A stretch of DNA of 12,006 nucleotides from the NCBI GenBank assembly GCA_003534085.1, contig DQBY01000079.1, positions 1 through 12,006 on the forward strand, written 5' to 3'. Numbering within the stretch: the first letter of the stretch is position 1; the number at the start of each line of letters is the position of its first letter. The notes beneath the pieces are model-generated. The model saw only the letters and a list, made by a program, of their open reading frames with translations, did no database searches and had not been told where the DNA came from. Positions 5,900 through 10,720 of the stretch are shown piece by piece. The stretch comes from Candidatus Moraniibacteriota bacterium. GTDB lineage: Bacteria; Patescibacteriota; Minisyncoccia; Moranbacterales; UBA2206. The position numbers and the translations under genes are program-made.

Positions 5900-7369
5900 A
5901 TGGCAAAATACACACCAGTCATCGGGATGGAAATCCATGTGGAGCTCAAGACGAAATCCAAGATGTTTTGTGATTCAAAAAATGGGATGGGGGAGGAAAG
6001 CGAGCCGAACGTAAATATTTGTCCGGTTTGCACAGGACAACCGGGGACTTTGCCGGTACCAAATCGGCAAGCTATTGAATTTGTTCAGAAAGCCGGCTTG
6101 GCTTTGGGTTGTACGCTAAGGAGACAATCAAAATTCGACAGAAAGAACTATTTTTATCCGGATATTCCGAAGGGCTATCAAATATCACAATATGATCAGC
6201 CGTTTTGTGAAGATGGAAAATTGGAAGTTGGCGATAAGATGATTGGAATCACCAGGATCCATCTTGAAGAAGACACGGGAAAACTGGTCCATCCGAAGGG
6301 TGCTGATCATTCCCTCATTGATTTCAATCGGGCCGGAGTGCCGCTTATGGAGCTCGTGACCGAGCCTGATATCGAAACCGGAGCGGAAGCCCGCCTATTT
6401 TGCCAAAAATTGCAGCAGATCTGCCGATATCTGGACATTTCGGATGCGGATATGGAAAAGGGCCATATGCGCTGTGAGGCCAATATTTCGCTCTACAAGG
6501 AAGGCGAAGAAAAGCTGAGCGGAACCAAAGTCGAGGTAAAAAACATCAATTCCTTCAAGTTTGTCGAAAAAGCGATCGATTATGAGATAAAGAGGCAAAC
6601 AGAAGCTTTGGAAAAAGGTGAAAAAATTATACAGGAAACCCGAGGCTGGAACGACGCGAAGGGCGAAACTGTTTCTCAGCGCGTCAAAGAGTCGGCTCAT
6701 GATTACCGATATTTCCCGGAACCGGACATTCCTCCGTTTGAATTTTCCGATGATTATATCGAAGATCTTCGAAGAAGGCTTCCCGAGCTTCCGAATGACA
6801 AACGAAAAAGGTTTGTTGAGGAGTATGGATTGTCTGCGGAAAATATCGAAGTGATAACAGGAGACAAGTATCTGGCAGAATATTTCGAACAGGTCATTTC
6901 TGAAATTAAAGAGATGATGAACTGCAAAGAAGTCGTTTCTGATGAAGCAAAATGCGTGAAGCTTTCTGCCAATTATATGGTCAGCGAGCTTCAAAAATAT
7001 CTCTCGAAAACGGGTGAGAACATCAAGGGTATAAAGATCACTCCGGAAAATTATGCCGAACTCATAGGTTTCGTGGCTGACGGAAAGATAAATTCCAGCG
7101 CCGCCCAGACCATTCTGGAAGAGATGTATCGCACCGGAGGGGATCCTTCTCAGATCATCGAAGAGAAAGGGTTGATCCAGGTGAGTGATGAGAGCGTATT
7201 GGACGGAATGGTTGATGAGGTGATCACAAAAAATCAAAAGTCAGTTGAGGATTACAAGTCTGGAAAACAAAACGCTTTGCAGTTCCTCATGGGGCAGGTG
7301 ATGAGGGAATCAAGAGGAAAAGCCAATCCTCAAATGGTGACAGATCTGCTGAAAAAGAAGTTAAGTTAA
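5900..7369 (+). CDS. gatB: Asp-tRNA(Asn)/Glu-tRNA(Gln) amidotransferase subunit B
   Basis: GatB is the kinase/transamidase subunit of the GatCAB complex, which converts Glu-tRNA(Gln) and Asp-tRNA(Asn) to Gln-tRNA(Gln) and Asn-tRNA(Asn). At 489 aa it is full length. The start PVIGMEIHVEL (6-16) is diagnostic. Cysteines C24, C41 and C44 (MFC and CPVC) form a likely zinc site. The catalytic cradle contains RKNYFYPDIPKGYQISQYD and HLEEDTGKL, followed by DFNRAGVPLMELVTEPD and a KVEVKNINSF block. The final about 145 residues are the helical YqeY-like tail that contacts tRNA, including NPQMV near the end. gatA and gatC are not in the window. A terminator follows about 35 bp after the stop. Confidence 0.97.
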   Translation: MAKYTPVIGMEIHVELKTKSKMFCDSKNGMGEESEPNVNICPVCTGQPGTLPVPNRQAIEFVQKAGLALGCTLRRQSKFDRKNYFYPDIPKGYQISQYDQPFCEDGKLEVGDKMIGITRIHLEEDTGKLVHPKGADHSLIDFNRAGVPLMELVTEPDIETGAEARLFCQKLQQICRYLDISDADMEKGHMRCEANISLYKEGEEKLSGTKVEVKNINSFKFVEKAIDYEIKRQTEALEKGEKIIQETRGWNDAKGETVSQRVKESAHDYRYFPEPDIPPFEFSDDYIEDLRRRLPELPNDKRKRFVEEYGLSAENIEVITGDKYLAEYFEQVISEIKEMMNCKEVVSDEAKCVKLSANYMVSELQKYLSKTGENIKGIKITPENYAELIGFVADGKINSSAAQTILEEMYRTGGDPSQIIEEKGLIQVSDESVLDGMVDEVITKNQKSVEDYKSGKQNALQFLMGQVMRESRGKANPQMVTDLLKKKLS

Positions 7370-7404
7370 TTCGTAATTAGATGAATGATTTATCGGAAAA
7401 ACTA

Positions 7405-7435
7405 AAAAAAATCCATCAATAAGGCGGATTTTTTT
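7405..7435 (+). terminator. Probable intrinsic terminator after gatB
   Basis: A-run plus ATCC (7405-7414) pairs with GGAT plus T-run (7426-7435), leaving an 11-nt loop and a 3' T-tract. The G+C core is only two pairs, so the hairpin is weaker than the other terminators in the window. Confidence 0.6.
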
Positions 7436-7455
7436 AATGTCCTAAAAATAATCGG

Positions 7456-7462
7456 AAGGAGG
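7456..7462 (+). promoter_or_regulatory. Strong Shine-Dalgarno of the Cys-rich gene
   Basis: AAGGAGG lies 5 nt before the ATG at 7468. It selects 7468 over the nearer out-of-frame ATG at 7464 and supports translation of this small gene. Confidence 0.8.
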
Positions 7463-7467
7463 AATGG

Positions 7468-7677
7468 ATGGCCAGATCATTGATGCTTTCGACGATGGAG
7501 GAAAAAGTAGGATGCGTTTGCCAGAATTGCAGAAGATGTTTTCGCAAGGGGACAGAAGTTTTGTTTGTCAGGAAAAATGGCATTTTTGCGAAGTACTTTT
7601 CCGGCTGCGAGGGATGTGACTATCCGCTGCTGCAAACAAGCGTGGAGGCATGTGAGAACATATGCCATTGCCTGTAG
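7468..7677 (+). CDS. 69-aa cysteine-rich, zinc-ribbon-like protein
   Basis: Unknown small protein with nine cysteines in 69 residues (C16, C18, C21, C24, C47, C50, C62, C66, C68). The spacing CxxC (21-24), 22 residues, CxxC (47-50) with an intervening LFVRKNGIFAKYFSG segment resembles the C4 zinc ribbons found at the C-terminus of type I topoisomerases. That similarity is by eye only. The last cysteines (CENICHC) could bind a second metal. No signal peptide or membrane segment is present, so it is probably cytoplasmic and possibly nucleic-acid binding. It is a single-gene unit between two terminators, with a near-perfect SD. Translation is well supported; function is not. Confidence 0.7.
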   Translation: MARSLMLSTMEEKVGCVCQNCRRCFRKGTEVLFVRKNGIFAKYFSGCEGCDYPLLQTSVEACENICHCL

Positions 7678-7688
7678 CATTAGTACGG

Positions 7689-7718
7689 AGCCGGGAGAGA
7701 AAAATCCCCGGCTTTTTT
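7689..7718 (+). terminator. Intrinsic terminator after the Cys-rich gene
   Basis: AGCCGGG (7689-7695) pairs perfectly with CCCGGCT (7707-7713), with an 11-nt loop and a T-run to 7718. It overlaps the last bases of the convergent miaA stop codon. Confidence 0.88.
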
Positions 7719-8679
7719 AATTTAAGAATTTTTCCGCTTCAGCTTCGATCTGCTTGTAATTTTTCAGCCATTTTATCCTTTTGTCTCTTTTGAACCAGGT
7801 CATCTGGCGCTTGGCGTAATCTTTTTCTGCCAGATAAACTCTTTCATGAAGCTCTTCTTTTGAAATTTTGTTTTGTAAAAATAGAGGAATCCAATAATAT
7901 CCCAAACCGAAGCTTTGGATTTTTTTCCAACTCAATTTATATTCTTCTTTTAGTTCTTTAATTTCTTTGATCATCCCTTGTTCCCACCTCTTGTCTAGCC
8001 GCTTCTTGATTTTTCCATGTAATTTTTCTTTTGGAATATCTATGCCGATTTGTAAGAACTGTAGGGATCCGATCCCTACGCCGTAGGGATCGGATCCCTT
8101 CGGCTCTGAAATTTTAGGCACTTTCCCGATAGCTTTGCAAATTTCGATGGCTCTGATCAGGCGCACCGGATTTTTGGCATCTATATTTTTCGACCTTTCG
8201 GGATCCAATTTTTGAAGCATTAAAAATAATTTTTCCGCACTCTCTTTCCCGAGTCTCTTTCTCAGCTCTCTGTCCGGCTTGACTTCCGGGAATTCGACAT
8301 TATCCACAACGGCCTTGATCCAAAAACCCGTTCCCCCGCAGATGATCGGAGTCTTTCCGCGCTTGATGATATCTTCAATAATTTTTTCGGCTTTCTTCTT
8401 GAATTGGGCAGCACTGAAATTAGTTTTTGGATTTATAATATCGATCAAATAATGCGGTATGACTGCAGAGATGTAGGGATCCGATCCCTTCCGTAGGGAT
8501 CGGATCCCTACAGAATCTCTCGGCACCTTGCCAGTCCCGATATCCATCCCTTTGTAGATCTGGCGGCTGTCGGCCGAGATGATTTCCCCGTTAAATTTTC
8601 GGGCAAGCCGAATTGCCACATCTGATTTGCCGGATGAGGTTGGGCCGAGAACGATTATAATTTTCCTTCGAGATTCCAT
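7717..8679 (-). CDS. miaA: tRNA dimethylallyltransferase carrying two repeat-encoded inserts
   Basis: Transfers a dimethylallyl group to N6 of A37 in tRNAs reading UNN codons (i6A37). The 320-aa protein has the P-loop GPTSSGKS (12-19), SADSRQIYKGMDIGTGK (35-51) with the catalytic aspartate, PHYLID (75-80), IICGGTGFW (112-120), and the C-terminal RQMTWFKRD (291-299). It starts inside the end of miaB (25-bp overlap), so translation is probably coupled to the preceding gene in the same pathway. Two stretches do not belong to the family core: residues 57-69 between GTGK and PHYLID, and residues about 193-207 before LQIGIDIP. Both are encoded by copies of the GGATCCGATCC palindromic element, stay in frame and lie at expected loops, and all conserved motifs are intact, so the gene is judged functional. 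Confidence 0.95.
   Translation of the reverse strand: MESRRKIIIVLGPTSSGKSDVAIRLARKFNGEIISADSRQIYKGMDIGTGKVPRDSVGIRSLRKGSDPYISAVIPHYLIDIINPKTNFSAAQFKKKAEKIIEDIIKRGKTPIICGGTGFWIKAVVDNVEFPEVKPDRELRKRLGKESAEKLFLMLQKLDPERSKNIDAKNPVRLIRAIEICKAIGKVPKISEPKGSDPYGVGIGSLQFLQIGIDIPKEKLHGKIKKRLDKRWEQGMIKEIKELKEEYKLSWKKIQSFGLGYYWIPLFLQNKISKEELHERVYLAEKDYAKRQMTWFKRDKRIKWLKNYKQIEAEAEKFLN
8061..8104. repeat. Palindromic coding repeat, family A, copy 1 (in miaA)
   Basis: Two units in opposite orientation. The arm at 8063-8079 (AGGGATCCGATCCCTAC) is the exact reverse complement of 8083-8099, with a 3-nt GCC loop. Each unit is itself nearly palindromic around GGATCCGATCC. In the miaA frame it encodes residues about 193-207 (KGSDPYGVGIGSL). 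Confidence 0.9.
8473..8511. repeat. Palindromic coding repeat, family A, copy 2 (in miaA)
   Basis: 17-bp perfect arms (8473-8489 and 8495-8511) separated by 5 nt, the same two-unit structure as copy 1. It encodes MiaA residues 57-69 (VGIRSLRKGSDPY), including the KGSDPY peptide shared by all three copies. Confidence 0.9.
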
Positions 8680-10106
8680 ATGTTCGCTTTGGTTATTTTT
8701 ACTTTAATAATTTGGCCGATCAGATTTTTCTGGCTTGCGGAAATTTTCACATTTTTTCCCGTGCGGGTGCGGCCGAAGTATGTATGTTGCTTAGGCTCTA
8801 AGAGCCCAATTGGGCTCTTAGAGCCTTCCTTCTCAATCAGAACATCTAAAACTTGGCCGACATATTTTTTGTTGTTGCTGTGCACGGTCTTTTTCAGAAT
8901 TTCATTCAGATATTTTTCGCGCCTGACCTTTTCCGCTTTGGAAACGTTATCCTTCATGTTCCAGGCGGCAGTCTGCGGACGGGGAGAGAATTGTCCGAAA
9001 AAAACCATATCATATCCGACCGCCTTCATGATTTCAGCCGAATCCAGGAACTGTTTTCTTGTTTCGCCCGGAAAACCGACGATGATATCGGAAGTTATGG
9101 AATATAAATTTTCCGGCTTATATTTTTTGTATGCCGATTTTATTTTCTTAACCAGTTTCAAATATTGTTCAGCGGTATATTTCCGGTTCATTTTTTTGAT
9201 CACTTCATCGTTTCCGGATTGGATCGGCAGATGGAAAACTTCGCAGACTTTTTTGCACTGGGCGACTGTTTCTATCATTTCCTGTGTCACATCTTTCGGA
9301 TGATTGCTGACAAAATGGATCCAAAATTTTCCTGGAAGAGCGTCGATCTTTTTTAGAAGCTGGGAAAAATTAACAGTGCTGTAGGGATCCGATCCCTTTA
9401 AAGGGATCGGATCCCTTTTGTCTTCATCTTTGTAACTATTTACGTTTTGACCCAACAAGATTATTTCTTTGTATCCGCTTTTTATCAAATTTTTAACTTC
9501 AGAAATGATTTCCTCCGCCGGCCGGGAGACTTCTCTTCCGCGGGCAAAAGGAACGACGCAATATGAGCAGAAATTATTGCAACCGGTCATGATGGGCACA
9601 AAAGCTCGGTATGTATTTGTATGCTTAGGATTTATGGAGAGATATGCGATATTTTCATTGGTTAGCGGATTGGTTTTTTGTGCAATTTTCAATTTTAAAT
9701 TTTCAATTTTCAATGAATTTTCAATGACAAAATTTTCAAATTTTTTAAAATCGTTTATTGAAAAAAACAGATCAACTTTTCCCTTCAGTCTTTTTTGCAC
9801 ATCCGGCCTATTTGCCAAACATCCAGTTAATATAATTATTGGCTTTGTGTTTTGAGCTTCGCGACCCACGATTCGCGATCCACGATTCGCGAGGTTGTGA
9901 ATCTGTCCATAAACCCTGTCTTCGGCCATCTGGCGCACTCCACAGGTGTTGAAAATGACCAAATCCGCCTTCGCTAAAGCTTCGGCGGACAAAGGAGTCT
10001 CGTTTATCGGTTCGTAGCCATTGCTCTCCAAAAAGCCTGAAATCCGCTCACTATCGCTGTGATTCATTTGACATCCGAAGGTTTTTATGTAATATTTCAT
10101 TAACAT
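8655..10106 (-). CDS. miaB: tRNA-2-methylthio-N6-dimethylallyladenosine synthase with several repeat-encoded inserts
   Basis: Radical-SAM methylthiotransferase that converts i6A37, the MiaA product, to ms2i6A37. The N-terminal domain carries FGCQMN (C12), NTCGVR (C55) and TGCLAN (C96) for one 4Fe-4S cluster. CNNFCSYC (C176, C180, C183) binds the radical-SAM cluster. FHLPIQSGND (291-300), DIIVGFPGET (340-349) and a C-terminal TRAM domain ending after GRTRTGKNV follow. At 483 aa it is longer than the usual about 430-450. The extra length coincides with repeat-derived segments at residues 40-48, 72-83, 131-143, 231-242 and 428-438, all between conserved blocks. MiaB rather than MtaB is indicated by FGCQMN. 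The start could be the first ATG (10106) or the ATG two codons later (10100), which gives the more usual MKYYI beginning. The 3' end overlaps miaA. Confidence 0.96.
   Translation of the reverse strand: MLMKYYIKTFGCQMNHSDSERISGFLESNGYEPINETPLSAEALAKADLVIFNTCGVRQMAEDRVYGQIHNLANRGSRIVGREAQNTKPIIILTGCLANRPDVQKRLKGKVDLFFSINDFKKFENFVIENSLKIENLKLKIAQKTNPLTNENIAYLSINPKHTNTYRAFVPIMTGCNNFCSYCVVPFARGREVSRPAEEIISEVKNLIKSGYKEIILLGQNVNSYKDEDKRDPIPLKGSDPYSTVNFSQLLKKIDALPGKFWIHFVSNHPKDVTQEMIETVAQCKKVCEVFHLPIQSGNDEVIKKMNRKYTAEQYLKLVKKIKSAYKKYKPENLYSITSDIIVGFPGETRKQFLDSAEIMKAVGYDMVFFGQFSPRPQTAAWNMKDNVSKAEKVRREKYLNEILKKTVHSNNKKYVGQVLDVLIEKEGSKSPIGLLEPKQHTYFGRTRTGKNVKISASQKNLIGQIIKVKITKANIWNLEGKL
8793..8826. repeat. 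34-bp perfect palindrome (in miaB, TRAM region)
   Basis: AGGCTCTAAGAGCCCAA (8793-8809) is followed directly by its exact reverse complement (8810-8826). It encodes GSKSPIGLLEP (MiaB residues 428-438), and because it is a perfect palindrome the opposite strand can encode the same peptide. Its sequence differs from family A. Confidence 0.9.
9381..9416. repeat. Palindromic coding repeat, family A, copy 3 (in miaB)
   Basis: A perfect 34-bp palindrome at 9383-9416 (arms 9383-9399 and 9400-9416, no loop), built from the same AGGGATCCGATCCCT unit as the miaA copies. It encodes RDPIPLKGSDPY (MiaB residues 231-242), between LLGQNVNSY and the LLKKIDALPG block. Confidence 0.9.
9683..9725. repeat. A+T-rich ATTTTCAA tandem-like repeat (in miaB)
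   Basis: Several copies of CAATTTT / ATTTTCAA in a row, alternating with TTTAAA. On the coding strand it gives SLKIENLKLKIAQ (residues about 131-143), a low-complexity linker between FENFVIE and the domain that begins before AFVPIMTGC. Confidence 0.7.
9859..9892. repeat. 14-bp direct repeat with TCGCGA palindromes (in miaB)
   Basis: TCGCGA occurs at 9859, 9873 and 9887 at an exact 14-bp period, with CCCACGAT and TCCACGAT between. It encodes LANRGSRIVGRE (residues 72-83), an insert between the QIHN helix and TKPIIILTGC. Confidence 0.85.
9964..9989. repeat. TCCGCC...GGCGGA inverted repeat (in miaB)
   Basis: 6-bp arms TCCGCC (9964-9969) and GGCGGA (9984-9989) enclose a 14-nt centre containing the palindrome AAGCTT. 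It encodes SAEALAKAD (residues 40-48), an insert before LVIFNTCGVR. Confidence 0.65.
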
Positions 10107-10120
10107 TCTTTAACAAATAG

Positions 10121-10148
10121 GTATCTATTAAGATACTTCAAATGAAGT
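10121..10148. promoter_or_regulatory. Two adjacent inverted repeats in the miaB / small-gene divergent region
   Basis: GTATCT-atta-AGATAC (10121-10136) and ACTTCA-aa-TGAAGT (10135-10148) overlap by two bases, 15-44 bp from the miaB start and upstream of the small gene at 10192. They could be a protein-binding site controlling divergent transcription. A weak minus-strand TTGAAG (10145-10140) could be a -35 for miaB, but no convincing -10 was found. Confidence 0.35.
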
Positions 10149-10180
10149 CAAAAATCAAGAAATTCATCTAAAATTCATCT

Positions 10181-10187
10181 AGGGAGG
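10181..10187 (+). promoter_or_regulatory. Strong Shine-Dalgarno of the 100-aa gene
   Basis: AGGGAGG ends 4 nt before the ATG at 10192. It is preceded by a short direct repeat, ATTCATCTA-type, at 10162 and 10173. Confidence 0.75.
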
Positions 10188-10191
10188 GTGT

Positions 10192-10494
10192 ATGAATACC
10201 ATTTTTAGGGTAACAGTTTTTTTCATCGATTTGGTGACAAAAGAAAAAAAGGGTCATGGATGTTTTACCAGAGAAGAAGATGTAGATAAGATGCCAAAGG
10301 GATCATCTATTTTTTTACCAGTGGGGGATGGCAAAAACACTGTTTTTGGGGAAGGAAATTGCGAATTTGAATTTGAAATACGAGGATGTGCAAGTGCCCC
10401 AAAATGGAGAATTGTATGTCTTGCAAATGTGGAATTTTCAGACACATTTAGAGGCGAGTTCGCTAAAAACTGGAAAGAAGTTAAGAAGGAGTAG
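10192..10494 (+). CDS. Small protein of unknown function (100 aa)
   Basis: Not recognised. The 100-aa product begins with a beta-strand-like hydrophobic stretch (IFRVTVFFIDLV), then a charged segment, an FLPVGDGKNTVFGEG turn-rich centre, and alternating strand patterns (CEFEFEIRGC, WRIVCLANVEF), ending in a basic tail. Three cysteines (C24, C57, C66) are not arranged as a clear metal site. It looks like a small soluble beta-rich protein, with no signal peptide or membrane segment. A strong SD at the correct spacing supports the start. A second small gene with its own SD follows after 2 bp, so the two probably form a bicistronic unit. Confidence 0.65.
   Translation: MNTIFRVTVFFIDLVTKEKKGHGCFTREEDVDKMPKGSSIFLPVGDGKNTVFGEGNCEFEFEIRGCASAPKWRIVCLANVEFSDTFRGEFAKNWKEVKKE
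10486..10491 (+). promoter_or_regulatory. Shine-Dalgarno of the 53-aa gene
   Basis: AAGGAG lies inside the last codons of the 100-aa gene and 5 nt before the ATG at 10497, the main evidence that the short frame is translated. Confidence 0.65.
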
Positions 10495-10496
10495 GG

Positions 10497-10658
10497 ATGA
10501 ATGAAAGAAAAGGACTAAAAAGGGAGTGCAAAAATTCTAAGGATAGCGTTCGTACACCAAGTGATGTAAGGAGGGATTTGCAAGGTCTGAGGTGCATCTA
10601 TAGAAACAGATCCTTCCGAGGAGTCGATGAAGCATTAAGAAAATCTGCTCATCAGTAA
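10497..10658 (+). CDS. 53-aa basic protein of unknown function
   Basis: A short frame that begins 2 bp after the 100-aa gene and has an AAGGAG SD at ideal spacing. The product is 53 residues, beginning MNERKGLKRECKN and ending VDEALRKSAHQ. It is strongly basic (many R and K spread along the whole length) with two cysteines (C11, C33) and no hydrophobic segment, which suggests a soluble, possibly nucleic-acid or ribosome-associated peptide. Composition is the only basis for that guess. The gene ends 12 bp before a strong hairpin. It could alternatively be a spurious frame behind a fortuitous SD. Confidence 0.5.
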   Translation: MNERKGLKRECKNSKDSVRTPSDVRRDLQGLRCIYRNRSFRGVDEALRKSAHQ

Positions 10659-10670
10659 TTGAGAAAAATA

Positions 10671-10710
10671 GGGGAGCCCGTAACGCGGAGCTCCCCGAAG
10701 TATTTTTAGA
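10671..10710. terminator. Bidirectional terminator between the small genes and thrS
   Basis: GGGGAGC (10671-10677) pairs with GCTCCCC (10690-10696), and an inner CCG/CGG extends the stem. A T-rich run (TATTTTT, 10701-10707) follows on the plus strand after a 4-nt gap. On the minus strand TATTTTTCTC follows immediately, so it fits thrS termination best. Confidence 0.75.
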
Positions 10711-10720
10711 AGCAATAATT

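Noticed and set aside
6395..7237. 280-codon open frame on the minus strand opposite gatB
   Set aside because: It is entirely within gatB, and its product is rich in F, I and R with no family signature.
8061..8511. miaA palindromes as transcription terminators
   Set aside because: They lie within the coding frame, are not followed by a T-run on the coding strand, and the protein continues normally afterwards.
8680..9303. 207-codon plus-strand frame opposite miaB
   Set aside because: It is antisense to conserved MiaB. It repeats SKSPIGLLEP only because the 34-bp palindrome reads the same on both strands.
8061..9416. GGATCC-containing palindromes as cloning or adapter artefacts
   Set aside because: The copies differ in loop and flanks, each keeps the reading frame and each sits at a protein loop, which an artefact would not do three times.
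9859..9892. Possible CRISPR array
   Set aside because: The repeats are only 6-14 bp with 8-bp interspaces of near-identical sequence, are inside miaB, and no cas gene is present.
7717..10106. miaA or miaB as pseudogenes because of the many inserts
   Set aside because: No frameshift or internal stop occurs and every cluster-binding, P-loop and radical-SAM residue is intact.
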